Shown piece by piece: positions 24,488-36,044 of a DNA stretch of 64,000 nt (its first letter is position 1; each line of letters starts with the position of its first letter). Source of the stretch: Phytophthora sp. 'mugwort'. Taxonomy: Eukaryota; Oomycota; Peronosporomycetes; Peronosporales; Peronosporaceae. Below the pieces are notes generated by a model that saw only the letters and a list, made by a program, of their open reading frames with translations, had not been told where the DNA came from and searched no databases. The stretch lies in assembly GCA_033558025.1 (NCBI GenBank), contig JAUCEF010000007.1:7192001-7256000 (forward strand). Reading direction: 5' to 3'. The position numbers and the translations under genes are program-made.

Positions 24488-26446
24488 ATGGTCTCATATA
24501 ACGCTCCAAGCTACTCACTCGCCCTATTGCTGCTGCTTTGGGCGGTGACGAGTTCTCTTACTCGAGGTCGACGGTACATTCGCCCTGTTCCAGACGCTTT
24601 GAGACCTGAACTCGTCATGTCCGTCGAGACAGTTAGCCATGCAGTTGCTAGCTCCAGACAATGGGAGATTCAGCAGCTCCAGCGTGTTTATTGTCAAGGT
24701 GAACTGCTGCATGAAGTGCAGATGCAAGAACTCTTCCCAGATAGCAAGCACTTTGTGGACATGCCCATCAAGGTCACGTCATCGGTGAACGAAGTGCTGA
24801 CTCAGTTCCAGGAGCTCAAGGCGAGCTGTGAGAATAAAACGGAGGGAGCAGCGTGGAAAGCGCAACTCACCGCGTTTATTGACCGACACTTTGACCCGCC
24901 AGGTGCGGAAATGGTGCCAGTCTCCCCGCCTGATTACAAAGAGGGAGAGATACCGCAAAAGATCACCGAGATCCGGAACGAGGGTCTGCGTGGCTGGGCG
25001 ATAGAGCTGCACAAGCTGTGGAAATTGCTCGCTCGCATCCCTAACTCGATGGATCAAGTGTCTAAAAAAAGCTCATTCCTTCAGTCGCTTCCTGTCGCTG
25101 TAGCGCCTGGTGAACCACAAAATGCACTGGCGCGTCAGTTTAATGGGGAGAACGTGCTTGTAGTGCCTGGCGGCCGCTTCCGCGAGAGCTACTACTGGGA
25201 TTCGTATTGGATCGTACAGGGGCTGCTGGTCAGCGGATTGAATCAAACTGCTCGCGGAGTCGTGAACCACTTTCTTGAATATGTGGCTGAGTTTGGTTTT
25301 GTCCCGAATGGAGGACGCGTCTACTACCTTACACGTTCACAGCCGCCAATGCTCTCGGATATGGTGCGCTTAGTTGCGAAGGTTGCGGATGGAAATGGAA
25401 CGGACGAAGACGCGGGATCCTGGGACCTTCAATACTTGCGAGCGACGGTGCCATTGCTGGAGCGGGAGTACGATTTCTGGATGCATCGTGGCGTTCATGG
25501 TCACGCTGTGGAGGTCCCCGGGTCAGTGTCTTCGCAGTCAGCCAATGAGACTTTCGTGCTGAATCGATATGTATCTCACGCTGGAGAACCACGACCGGAA
25601 TCGTACCGTGAGGACGTTAGCACGGCGTCTGCTGCATATGCCAACCCAAATGTCACTCTGGACAAGGCTTCACTCTACAATGAAATCATCGCTGCGGCAG
25701 AAAGCGGCTGGGACTTCAGCAGTAGGTGGTTTGGTGACTACTCCACACTAGCAACGAGCCGCACCTCGCGCGTGATCCCAGTCGACCTTAATGTCATCTT
25801 ACACCGCGTGGAGCTCAACCTTGCGGATTTCCACGAGCTGCTGGGGAACTCTATTGCATCGGCACGATTTCGGGCTGCTGCGAAGACTCGAATAAGGGCG
25901 ATGGATGCTGTCCTGTGGAGTGAGTCGGACGGATGCTGGAAGGATTACTTGCTAGACTCTCGCACGCATTCTCCGGTGGTGTCGGGGTCCGACTACTCGC
26001 CACTATGGGGAGGAGCTTTCGACTCGTCGAATTCTTCTCGACTGGAGAAGATCGTGGCATCCCTAGAGAAGTCGGGGCTGGTGCAGGAAGGAGGCGTCCA
26101 ATCGACGACTTCCGTCACAGGGCAGCAATGGGACTCACCTAACGCTTGGCCACCTCTGCAGGATATCATCATCGAAGGTCTGCAGGCGGCAGGCTCTGCC
26201 AAATCGCGTGCTCTTGCCAAGCGTCTTGTCCAGAAGTGGGTGAAGGCTGGTTTCGCGGCGTGGCAGAAATCTGGCCTCATGTTTGAGAAATACAATGCTC
26301 AGCAACTGGGCGGCATCGGGGACGGCGGTGAATACACCCCACAGTTCGGTTTCGGCTGGTCGAACGGTATAATCCTCGTTTTCCTGACCAAGTACCAAGA
26401 GCAACTAAGCGATCTCGATGGGATTGTTGGCGTTGTTGACAACTAG
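24488..26446 (+). CDS. Secreted trehalase, glycoside hydrolase family 37
   Basis: Hydrolyses alpha,alpha-trehalose to two glucose molecules with inversion. The frame is open from 24350, but the ATG at 24488 gives a clean signal peptide (MVSYNAPSYSLALLLLLWAV, residues 1 to about 24) and a 652-residue protein, so it is preferred. Both GH37 signatures are present: PGGRFRESYYWDSY (about 226-239) and QWDSPNAWPP (about 546-555). By comparison with the E. coli enzyme, the catalytic acid is Asp409 in ESGWDFSSRW and the base Glu600 in FEKYN; the glycine-rich GGIGDGGEY lid follows. The gene has no intron. With no membrane anchor or retention signal seen, the enzyme is expected in the apoplast, extracellular space or wall. 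It is paralogous to the membrane-anchored enzyme at 46705-48966. Confidence 0.95.
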   Translation: MVSYNAPSYSLALLLLLWAVTSSLTRGRRYIRPVPDALRPELVMSVETVSHAVASSRQWEIQQLQRVYCQGELLHEVQMQELFPDSKHFVDMPIKVTSSVNEVLTQFQELKASCENKTEGAAWKAQLTAFIDRHFDPPGAEMVPVSPPDYKEGEIPQKITEIRNEGLRGWAIELHKLWKLLARIPNSMDQVSKKSSFLQSLPVAVAPGEPQNALARQFNGENVLVVPGGRFRESYYWDSYWIVQGLLVSGLNQTARGVVNHFLEYVAEFGFVPNGGRVYYLTRSQPPMLSDMVRLVAKVADGNGTDEDAGSWDLQYLRATVPLLEREYDFWMHRGVHGHAVEVPGSVSSQSANETFVLNRYVSHAGEPRPESYREDVSTASAAYANPNVTLDKASLYNEIIAAAESGWDFSSRWFGDYSTLATSRTSRVIPVDLNVILHRVELNLADFHELLGNSIASARFRAAAKTRIRAMDAVLWSESDGCWKDYLLDSRTHSPVVSGSDYSPLWGGAFDSSNSSRLEKIVASLEKSGLVQEGGVQSTTSVTGQQWDSPNAWPPLQDIIIEGLQAAGSAKSRALAKRLVQKWVKAGFAAWQKSGLMFEKYNAQQLGGIGDGGEYTPQFGFGWSNGIILVFLTKYQEQLSDLDGIVGVVDN

Positions 26447-27041
26447 TATGGTACTGCATTCTGATGACTGGTTCGAAAGCGCTCCATTATATTCGTACGT
26501 GCCTGGGTTTATAATCACACGCACTAGGAGGCTTCCTTCCTCATCCGCCGGCGTATTATTAAAAATGGGCAATCATCTCGATGTTGTCTTTTTCATACTT
26601 CGCTGGCCTACTTAAAAATCGAAAGTTTACTTAGGCCTTGATAGCTTGTACTGTAGTAGTCAGCAACCTGAGCTCGGCACCTCAAAATGAACTTAATCGG
26701 TATTTTGGCTCTTATGGCTTGGGACGGTCAAACCTAAAATCAGAGAGCTCAGTCTGCGTAATTGAGGGATTGTTCTTACCGTGGCGGCATATCTGCAGCC
26801 GTTGAGCATTTGTGAGCATGACAAAGGCGGGTACCTGAGGATGAGGCCATTGCGGGCTGTGGTTTGTGGTTGACTGGATATTGCGATTTCAGCGTTGCTT
26901 ACCAAGCATTACGACCATTTCGATGTCCAATTTAATAATGCATTCTGTCACGCTTGTATTCACGTTAAGTTCTACGTATTATGTATCTATCCTATCACAA
27001 GCAAAAGTGCCGCATTTTTCCTACCTCTTTCTTTTCAGCAT
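26447..27041. other. Intergenic region between convergent genes
   Basis: This 595 bp separates the 3' ends of the trehalase (plus) and the HAD protein (minus). It is AT-richer than the flanking genes. No coding, RNA or repeat feature was recognised. Confidence 0.6.
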
Positions 27042-28166
27042 TTAGCTTCGAACCTCGGGTACAGCTGCGAGTGGCGGTTCATTTTGGTTACTGCTAAGAT
27101 CATGACTAGCTGCTGCGACCGCATAATGTGCTTCATGAGCCAGTGAATGTGTTGCAGCTAAAAGTTGTTGCAGCTTAGCATCACTGTCCCTTGCGGACAG
27201 CCCCTCTAACGCCGTTTTCCGGTCGACTTGCACAAGCTGCAACGTTTCCAGTGCACCTTCGATCATCATCCCTGCGCCACCAAAGCCCTGTTGAGTGTTG
27301 CTCTTCCCCTTCCGTGATACCCAAAGATGCAATCCACTGTCATATTGACACATCGGGTCGAACATCTTGCTGGTCATCTTTAGCTGCTCCAACAACTCCT
27401 CTAACGTCGGTTGCTCAACGAGTTTCATCGTTTTACTGCGCAAAATGTGGCTCGCCTTCATCTCCATCCTCACGCACGCCTCCTGTTCAAACCGCGCATC
27501 TCCAACTGAAATCAAATCCGTTCGTGTCTTCAACCTTGCGAAAACATCTTGCACCTTCAAATGGCTACATAAGGCCTCGAATGTCGCGCATTTCCAGTCG
27601 AGTTGGCTACCGCCCGCACCAACTTGATGATGGTACCAATCTCTCGCTGATACCACCTGCACCCGTTCAGCATCAGCAGTCTCGCTCTCACACTGGCGCT
27701 GGTTGTCCAGCAGGAACTGCCGCACACGAGGTAAAAAGTGTTCAGCGCTTGCCACCACCCAAGGCAACGAAGCAGCCGTGACGATGAACACGGGCCCGAA
27801 TTGAGCCGCCAACTGCAAAAGCTCCACAACTTGGTACTCCAATAGTTCCAGTCGTTTTCGGTCTGACGGAGCTAACGGACGCGGCGCTGGTTTCTGCTCG
27901 AACGTTTCGATCTCCATGGACGGAGCTCCGTCGATGAGCCCGTGGGCAACCAACAATCCTCGGGAGTGTAGCCATGTTGTAGGACAGAGCGTGTCGTCCC
28001 AGTCGAAGATGGAGACCAATGGCTTCTTGATCATTTGAGGCTGCCACAATGAAGACGAAGTTGTCATACAGAAGGTGGGGCTTCGCGATGCTCTGAACTC
28101 GGATGTGAAGGCTCGGGATAAGCCTAAGTGTGGGTTTCGCGGAGGCCCATGTGTTGATACACGCAT
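27042..28166 (-). CDS. HAD-superfamily-like protein
   Basis: Single-exon protein of about 374 residues from the first ATG (28166). A start at 28067 (MTTSSSLWQ...) would give 341 residues and would begin closer to the conserved core. The motif SIFDWDDTLCPTTW is HAD motif I (DxDxT, nucleophile Asp and acid/base Asp) at about residues 55-59. Later segments FIVTAASLPWVV (motif II-like, with T) and DLISVGDARFEQEACVRM (motif IV-like GDxxFE) support a HAD-fold phosphohydrolase. The C-terminal 90 residues are helical and unrecognised. No signal peptide or membrane segment is evident. The substrate is not predictable. It is convergent with the trehalase and divergent from the zinc-finger gene. Confidence 0.8.
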   Translation of the reverse strand: MRVSTHGPPRNPHLGLSRAFTSEFRASRSPTFCMTTSSSLWQPQMIKKPLVSIFDWDDTLCPTTWLHSRGLLVAHGLIDGAPSMEIETFEQKPAPRPLAPSDRKRLELLEYQVVELLQLAAQFGPVFIVTAASLPWVVASAEHFLPRVRQFLLDNQRQCESETADAERVQVVSARDWYHHQVGAGGSQLDWKCATFEALCSHLKVQDVFARLKTRTDLISVGDARFEQEACVRMEMKASHILRSKTMKLVEQPTLEELLEQLKMTSKMFDPMCQYDSGLHLWVSRKGKSNTQQGFGGAGMMIEGALETLQLVQVDRKTALEGLSARDSDAKLQQLLAATHSLAHEAHYAVAAASHDLSSNQNEPPLAAVPEVRS

Positions 28167-28329
28167 GGTCAACGGCTAATTTTGACACTTAGTTTAGGAG
28201 GAATGTTGCTCCAGCTGGAGCGACCTTGGGGTGACATTATGTACTTATAGCCATTTGTTTTGTTATGGCTCATATCGTACCTATCCGAGCATGCTCAAAG
28301 TTGGGTTCATTCAGTCGTTAGTCAGACCA

Positions 28330-29169
28330 ATGAGTAAGTGTGCCACCACTAACAAGTCGTTGCTCTTGTTGCATCGGTCCTGCCTGACCCGAGATTGATC
28401 CCTTCACTGTATAGGCCCGACAACTCCATGCACGGCCAAACCCAAAGCTAAGAAGCCCTGCAAGCGTCCACAGTGCAAGCACGAGAGCTGCACCAACCAA
28501 GTCAAGTCCAGAGGGTTGTGCAAAAGTCACGGAGGGGGCATTCGGTGCAAAGTCGAAGGTTGTGGGCGACCTGCAACGAAAGGGGGTCACTGCTATACTC
28601 ACGGGGGTAAAGCGTGCACTGTCGAAGGCTGTGTAAAGAGTGCACAGAGGAAGGGGCTGTGCTATGCTCATGGTGGCAAACCGGCGAAGGCCAAGCGGTG
28701 CAGTGTACAGGGCTGTCTGATGGTTGCTCGAACCAAGAATCTGTGTAGAGCGCATGGCGGTGGAGCCCCGCTGTGTAAAGTGGAAGGGTGCGAGAAGGTG
28801 GCGGAACCAGGGGGCCTCTGCGGTGCCCATGGTGGAGGCAAGCTATGTAAGATTGAGGGCTGCGAGAAGAGACGAGTATCGAGGGGACTGTGCTACGATC
28901 ACGGCGGCGGCAAGAGATGCGGTCTTGACTGGTGTGGCAAGCATGCTCCCAGAAGCGGGTTTTGTGCTGATCACAAGAAGGAGAAGCACCAGATAAAGGA
29001 GACGAAAGGGAGCGCGCCGAGTTTTGCTGATTGGGCCATTGACAGCGATGGCGATGACGCCGCAGTAAATTATATTGCGTCTACTACGGGTAAAAAATCT
29101 CCGGGCAGGGCTTCAAGCGTTGAAGCACATGCGAGGAAATCCTCGGAGACAGTCGCCCCGACGAACTAA
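28330..29169 (+). CDS. Cys/His-repeat zinc-binding protein (WRKY19-like CxxxC...H repeats), two exons
   Basis: Model: exon 1 28330-28333 (ATGA only), intron 28334-28414 (GTAAGT...TATAG, 81 bp), exon 2 28415-29169; the spliced product is 252 residues. Exon 2 starts in frame as SPTTPCTAKPKAKKPCK and holds about seven tandem repeats of roughly 22-25 residues with the pattern C-x3/4-GC-x6-8-GLC-x2-HGG (for example CKVEGCEKVAEPGGLCGAHG), each likely to bind one zinc through C-C-C-H. Plant database entries called WRKY19-like share this repeat without a WRKY domain. The C-terminal 60 residues are Ser/Lys/Asp-rich and probably disordered. A nuclear or signalling role is possible but unproven. Without the splice, the repeats begin at an internal ATG (28516) and lose the first repeat, so the two-exon model is preferred. 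Confidence 0.75.
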
Positions 29170-29830
29170 CTATATGGGAAAACGTAAAAGCGGTGTAGAA
29201 TCGACCTCTTAGGGCGGAAGAGGAAAGATTGTTTGGATATTCTACCAAATATGTGTAGTCATATTTCGTGACCTGCTTCGCGGTATAGTATACATCTCTC
29301 TAATACTGTTGCCGACGGTAGAGCGCTTCGAAACGCAACTTCAGATCTTCAACAGCGCATGCGAGTCCAAGTCGCAAATTAAATTCAGGTTATCATCGCA
29401 ACGCTTGAACGTTGATTCATTACCTTCGTCGGAGAGTACTGTCGAGGTGACAGCCATATACTGTACAGACATGCTCGATTCAATGACATGTCGAATCAGT
29501 GCTTTATATATAACAGAGTTTGAGATGTTTTGCGGAATTCTCTTGCGGTAATAGCTGTACAGTAACCTTGTACTACTTTTAAGGACAAGTACAAAGTAAC
29601 AAGAGTTTTCGCATCACAACTTATGGGCTATCACGCGCAAAGCTACTGTAGTATAGACCGAAGTGGGCTCACTTTGTGAGTATATATGTATTCTAAACGC
29701 TAGAGAGGAAGGATTTCCGACGAGGAGTCGGAAGTTTCGGAGTTATTCAACTGCCTATGTAATGTACATCATTTGTTTATTTAAAAAAAGGCACGTCACT
29801 TCCTTTCACTACGCGATCCTCAGTCGTATC
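29170..29830. other. Intergenic region
   Basis: 661 bp, AT-rich, between the zinc-repeat gene and the methyltransferase. Small open stretches (29309-29551, 29663-29830) have no recognisable features. The second runs in frame into the methyltransferase but precedes its clear ATG. Confidence 0.55.
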
Positions 29831-30783
29831 ATGCCACCCAAGCCCGACTCGCTTTTCCGCTGGATCGAGGAGCGCGAGCGCGAGCACCTCGAGGCCTTCA
29901 ACTCATCGTGGGGACGCGTGCTCGATGCTGGCACAGGTCGACATTCGCTCACGTGGCTGCTGCGAGGGGACGCGTCCTCCCTCATCAAGGAGGTAATCGC
30001 TGTAACGGGAGAGAAGCCTCTGGCCAACGAGCTAACGGCCGAATTCGCCCCAAGCGCGACACCACATGCCACCTCGCTGAAGGTCCACGCTGGAAATTGG
30101 CAGAACGCCAAGTTCCTGGCCAATGAGAAACCGTTCGACGTCATTATCGCCGGTAAATTCGAGATGTTTACATTATTGATACATCAGCGGAAATCACTTG
30201 GATATCTAACGTTTTAACGCTGGTCGGTTGTGGTTGTATAGACTATCTGGTTGGAGCTATTGAGGGTTTTGCACCGTACTACCAAGACCAGATATGTGGC
30301 AGACTGGAGAAGATGCTGGCTCCAGGAGGACGGATCTACTTAGTGGGCCTGCAGCCGTTGAGCGAGTCGCAAGCTCCGGCAGGATCAAACGATGCGGATG
30401 TTGAAGCGGGAAAGCTGGTTCAAGAGATAGCACGCACGCGTGACGCTTGTCTGCTGCTTGCTGGTCGTCGCTGCTACCGGGAGTTCCCAATTGACTGGTC
30501 GCATCGTCAGCTGGAGAAAGCGGGGCTGGAAGTGACGAATAGTGTGCGTCTTGCGAATGTGTATGGGCGATCGGCAATCACTCGTCAGTTGGAGGTCGGC
30601 AGACGTCACGTGCCGATGTTCAAGGACTCTGATCTGGCTGACAACATGCTGCAAGCTCTCGACCGCGTGGATGAACGTCTCGAAGAGGAGTTCGGATCAG
30701 GTGGACTGCCCAAGGACGAGCAGCGCAGGATACGCTTCGGATTCGACTACGTGGTTGCTGCCCGCAAGTCCGTCCAAGCTTAG
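29831..30783 (+). CDS. Class I SAM-dependent methyltransferase, two exons
   Basis: Exon 1 29831-30152, intron 30153-30241 (GTAAAT...GTATAG, 89 bp), exon 2 30242-30783; 287 residues. Motif I WGRVLDAGTGRHSLTW (about 28-43) binds SAM. The exon junction rebuilds the motif-IV-like segment DVIIADYLVGAIEG, which supports the splice. The post-motif strand is LAPGGRIYLVGLQPL. A C-terminal RIRFGFDYVVAARK strand completes the Rossmann sheet. The start MPPKPDSLFRW is taken because the upstream sequence is low-complexity. There is no targeting signal. The substrate (small molecule, protein or nucleic acid) cannot be inferred from what is visible. Confidence 0.85.
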
Positions 30784-30854
30784 GATGGTGAAATCAAGAC
30801 GAGATTGTCAAAGAGAACTGCTGTAGGGCTATGCAGCTTGCGTGCTATTATACC

Positions 30855-30897
30855 TCGAAGTGTAGCCGCGTTAAAATATGATGCGGCTACACTTCGA
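30855..30897. repeat. Perfect 15 bp inverted repeat (hairpin) after the methyltransferase gene
   Basis: TCGAAGTGTAGCCGC (30855-30869) and its exact reverse complement (30883-30897) are separated by a 13-base AT-rich loop. It lies 72 bp after the methyltransferase stop and 138 bp before the phosphatase ATG. It could fold in the 3' untranslated region or be the relic of a small transposon. Confidence 0.85.
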
Positions 30898-30959
30898 AAA
30901 TACTACGTTATGATTGATCAAATCAGTTGATTCAAATGTAGCCATGAGCATTGTTTTAA

Positions 30960-31840
<881 letters not shown>

Positions 31841-32077
31841 ATGCACATGTGGGTGTTCTAAGGGCTCGAAAATAAACAACGCTAGATCTTCTCGAAGGCT
31901 GCAACGAACGGCTTCCTGTATTTAGCATCTGATCTTTCTCTCTGCATCGGCTTCGGCATAAGCTATTCGCCATGAGCTCTTTCCATCCTGCAAGTGTTTG
32001 TATCAAGTCAATTTCTTTTTGTGCAACATATCACGTTCGCCATTCCATACGCTGGTGATGCCCACGCCGTCCGCAGC

Positions 32078-33734
32078 TTACGCAGAGGCCTCGGACTTGT
32101 AAGCCGAGCCGTCAGCGAACTTCTCCACCCACTTCTGGTTCTGAAGCGGGGCTCCGGGCCACGATTTCTGGAAGTGGTCCTCCGGTTTAAAGCTAGACGG
32201 GTCCTCAATGCGTTCTACAAGCTTGTGTTTAAACTTGCGGATCAAACCCTGCACGGGCCAGGCAGCGGCATCACCAAGAGCGCAAATCGTGTGGCCCTCA
32301 ATCTGGCGCGAGATCTCCTCGAGCATGGGGATCTCCTCGAGCTCGGCATCACCCGTCTCCATACGGGTCAGCACCTTCTCCATCCAGCCCGTACCCTCAC
32401 GGCATGGAGTACACTGACCGCAACTCTCGTGCGTGTAGAAGTGCGAGTACCGGCGGATGGCACCCACCATGTCCACGCTCTTGTCGAAGATGGTAACAGC
32501 GGCCGTGCCCAGACCAGAGCCACCACGTTGCTTCAGATCGTCGTAGTCCATCATAATGTCCTGACACAGCTCCTCATCCAGCACTGGAACGGAAGAACCA
32601 CCTGGAATACACGCCTGCAGGTTGTCCCATCCGCCACGGACGCCCCCGCAGTGACGATCAATCAGTTCGCGAAGAGGGATGCTCATCTCCTCCTCAACCG
32701 TGCATGGGTTGTTCACGTGTCCGGAGATGCAAAAAAGCTTGGTACCGTGATTGTTCTTACGTCCGAGGCCAGCGAACCACGATCCACCGCGACGTAGAAT
32801 CGTTGGGGACACCGCTACAGTCTCCACATTCGTCACCGTCGTGGGGCAGCCGTACAGGCCCGTGTTGGCCGGAAAAGGCGGTTTGAGGCGAGGTTTTCCC
32901 TGGCGGCCCTCGAGACTCTCCAGCAGACCCGTCTCCTCACCACAAATGTAAGCGCCTGCACCACGGTGCAGGTACACGTCAAAATCATAGCCTGATCCGC
33001 AGGCATTGCGGCCAAGGAACCCACGCTGGTAGGCCTCATGGACAGCTTCCTGTAGGATTAGCGCCTCGTTGAAAAACTCGCCGCGGATGTAGATGTAGGC
33101 GGCACGGGCGCGCATAGCAAAACCGGCAATAAGGCACCCCTCCACGAGCTTGTGCGGGTCCTTGCGCATGATCTCACGATCCTTGCAGGTACCGGGTTCA
33201 CTCTCATCGGCGTTCACGACCAGGAAGGACGGGCGGCCGTCCGTCTGCTTGGGCATGAAGGACCACTTGAGGCCTGACGGGAAGCCGGCGCCACCGCGGC
33301 CGCGCAGACCCGAATCCTTGATCTCCTGCACAATCCAGTCCGGGCCCATGCACAGCAGATCCTTGGTACGATACCAGTCTCCGCGACGCAGCGCGCCGTC
33401 CACGCGCCAGGTGTCCTCGCCGTATACATTGGTGAAGATGCGGTCTTCGTCCTTGAGGCCGCCGTACACGCGGGCCATGGCCACGGGCTGCTCAGCCGCC
33501 TGTCAGATCGGTATATTGATACTGAAGAATAAGTCTACGGTCCTTCATAGTTAATACTGAATTTGCACGTACAGCATTGGCCACAGCGGCGCTGGTGCGG
33601 AATCCACGCGCTGCTAAAACACCAGAGCAGAGAAAACACGAGGTTAATGCAGTGGTATGGGCGAGCAACGGGGGAGCGCGGGGACGGCGACCTTGGGAAA
33701 GCGTCGTCTGAACCACACGCGAGACGCTCTTCAT
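32078..33734 (-). CDS. NDUFV1: NADH:ubiquinone oxidoreductase 51 kDa subunit (complex I, NDUFV1/NuoF), three exons
   Basis: Exon 1 33734-33692, intron 33691-33614 (78 bp), exon 2 33613-33573, intron 33572-33500 (73 bp), exon 3 33499-32078; 501 residues. The N-terminus [20 protein letters not shown] is a typical mitochondrial presequence. The NADH/FMN site [16 protein letters not shown] (about residues 93-108) and the N3 [4Fe-4S] motif [12 protein letters not shown] (about 385) are intact, as are the FMN-site segment [14 protein letters not shown] and the fold C-terminus [19 protein letters not shown]. It oxidises NADH and passes electrons from FMN to cluster N3 on the matrix arm. The first intron has a weak donor (AAG|GTCGCC) and reads through without a stop, so a 26-residue longer leader remains possible. 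Confidence 0.95.
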
Positions 33735-34299
33735 AGCTGCGCCCTGAACCAAATTCACGCTGGCCGCACACGACGTCGAATTGGACCCCCAGAACGCCCT
33801 CCCCCTGCGCTCTGGGCCGTACAAAATACGATTCGATTTGACAGGAGATGCGGGAGATGTGTGAACCACATCAGAATGATGGGTTGTGTGATCTACGCAA
33901 AGGCAACTTCAACATGTCGACGAAAATGGCTTTCGCTCGCGGAGGAAACCAAGTGTTGCGGTACATGTATTATTATAATAGAAGTGGATGGTGCTGACAG
34001 CTCAAATGTACCCATCTAACCTGCTCGGGATATTCTCTGTGCTCCGATGATGTGCCCAGCGTTCTACTCTGAATTCCGCAGCGAAACTCCCCGCGCGAGA
34101 GACTCGCCGGCTCGGCGCTTTTTTGGTCGGAGACTGGTTGCTGTCTCTCATGTCAGTAGCGATGGAAAAATCGAGTTTCTTTCGGCCTATACTTAAATAC
34201 TATCTCTGGCCGTTGCGGTGAGTACCTTCCCACTTCTAAATTCTGGCCAGCTTGTGGTGCTCGAGTACGCCATCCACAATCCCACCGACAACCGCTGCT

Positions 34300-34308
34300 T
34301 CATTCACA
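34300..34308 (+). promoter_or_regulatory. Putative initiator (TCATTCAC) of the EGF-like protein gene
   Basis: TCATTCAC lies about 60 bp upstream of the ATG at 34360, matching the oomycete TCATTYY initiator in sequence and spacing. It is inferred from motif and position only. Confidence 0.45.
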
Positions 34309-34359
34309 AATCTACTCGCTCGAAACCCCGCTTAGAAGAGGGCAAGTCTTTCTATCTCA

Positions 34360-35373
34360 ATGAAGTCTGCTGTGATCCTGTCGACACTGCTACTGGCTGT
34401 CGGTGTCGCCGCGGATACCAAGTCTACCACATTCCCCGGACGCTGCGAGACGAGTGAAGACTGTGCGACATACGGCGCCAACTACGCCTGCGTGTCGGTC
34501 GACACGAGCGTTGCTGGATTGGAGCAGCTGAGTATGTGTATTCCAGGTAGCCAAGTGTGCAGCGGTCGCATCGCTGGACTGTGTCCGACCTTCACGTCCT
34601 GGCCGTCCAAGTATCGTGTCATCCAGCCGATCTGTGCCTTCGTTGAGGTCGACAACTGCAACGAGCAGTACAACGTGACGGTGTCGAGCACTGCTGGCAG
34701 CAATGGCACCGTGGACGACGAGTCCGACATTACCATCAGCTCTGCCAACGGTACTGGCACAGTTCAGTGTTTCCAACGCAACTTTACTGTCAACGACGAC
34801 TCCGTCCTGGTGAACGGCATCTACCAGTGCCTCGACCAGGCCAAGTACGTCGCCAATAACGGTGGTTACATTAAGAACATCACCGACACGGTAGTGGAGC
34901 AGTGCGGCTGGAACGCCACGGCCCAAACTCTCTGCAGTGGGCAAGGTACATGCTCGCCGCTCGTGGACTTTGCACAAGATTATGAGTGCAAGTGCAACGC
35001 CGGCTATAACTCGTCCGACTACTGCTACGCGGTGACTTCCAATGACTGTAGTAGCGTCGCGCAGTGCGGAACGGAAGGGACTTGCGACTTTACTGACGAT
35101 AGCACGACTGGTGAATGCTCGTGCGAAGATGGAGCTACAGGCAATCAGTGCATGCTCTGTGATGCTACGGCCAGCGCTGACGTCGTGTGTAACGGACACG
35201 GTACTTGTGGATCGCACGGTGTGTGCGCTTGCTCCTCGGGATACAACGGCACCTTCTGTAGCGACTCCACGGGGACTAAGGGTTCTTCCTCCTCCTCCAC
35301 ATCGACAGCGACGTCGGTGAAGATGGCAATTAGTACCATAGCTACAGCTCTGATCATGGCTGCCTTCGCTTAG
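34360..35373 (+). CDS. Secreted Cys-rich EGF-like protein, probably GPI-anchored
   Basis: 337 residues, single exon. The signal peptide MKSAVILSTLLLAVGVAA is followed by a Cys-rich ectodomain. Several N-glycosylation sequons are visible (NVT, NGT, NFT, NIT, NAT, NSS). Two EGF-like modules are seen: CSGQGTC...DYECKCNAGYN and CNGHGTCGSHGVCACSSGYN. Before the C-terminus is a Ser/Thr-rich linker (KGSSSSSTSTATS), then a hydrophobic tail VKMAISTIATALIMAAFA with no following charge, the pattern of a GPI-anchor signal. This suggests a cell-surface or wall protein, possibly adhesive. Similar secreted EGF-like proteins are common in oomycetes, but no specific function can be given. Confidence 0.85.
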   Translation: MKSAVILSTLLLAVGVAADTKSTTFPGRCETSEDCATYGANYACVSVDTSVAGLEQLSMCIPGSQVCSGRIAGLCPTFTSWPSKYRVIQPICAFVEVDNCNEQYNVTVSSTAGSNGTVDDESDITISSANGTGTVQCFQRNFTVNDDSVLVNGIYQCLDQAKYVANNGGYIKNITDTVVEQCGWNATAQTLCSGQGTCSPLVDFAQDYECKCNAGYNSSDYCYAVTSNDCSSVAQCGTEGTCDFTDDSTTGECSCEDGATGNQCMLCDATASADVVCNGHGTCGSHGVCACSSGYNGTFCSDSTGTKGSSSSSTSTATSVKMAISTIATALIMAAFA

Positions 35374-35860
35374 AGTTCCTATATTAGAGGTCGATGCCTT
35401 GAATTAAATGCTTGACCAGATCACTACTCGGGGCTGCTGAATAAGCAATGCTGATTATTGCATTGTAACTATATCGCTGAGCACGACGTAGAATAGATTA
35501 TCGATGCAGAGACTAACAGAGAAATAATAGATGATTTCAATGCGGAGTACAAACAAATAAATTATTGGTTCAGTTCAGTTGTATTGGAAGCTACCTACCG
35601 TTTACGCAACGTTGTTCGTGCGCGACTCGGCTTCAGCATTTACAGTGTATGCGGCTGGAGAGAATGGCGCTACTGGCCGAACGTCGTTTGAGTAGCATTA
35701 AAGAATTGCTCAAAAAAATAATATTCGACGTTGGCGGGATTATCGACAGCAAGTTATGCACCGAAGGCGCATAACGAATGATTGGTGGTGGGCTTGCAAC
35801 AAGGCCTCATCTGCACGGGTCAATCGATTGGAGTGCTTCTGCATCAAAAGCCGGATAGTT
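35374..35860. other. Intergenic, nothing recognised
   Basis: AT-rich sequence between the EGF-like gene and the Harbinger element, with no open frame of note. Confidence 0.6.
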
Positions 35861-36044
35861 AGGGTGCGTTCGGTAAAAAAAAAAAACTCGTTCAAAATAG
35901 CATTTCGTCCGAGATTCTATTTCAGGCAGCATTCTATTTCGAGCGAAATGACATTTCTGTGTGTTCCGTGTGGCAGCATAGGGAATATGATCGCAACGCG
36001 ACACGCGATGTCGCCAACCGGTTATTAGACAATAGAGGGAGCTT

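Noticed and set aside
31994..32797. 267-codon plus-strand open frame
   Set aside because: It lies wholly antisense to the well-supported complex I 51 kDa gene and has no domain of its own.
34390..35217. 275-codon minus-strand open frame
   Set aside because: Antisense shadow of the EGF-like gene; valine/serine-rich translation without domains.
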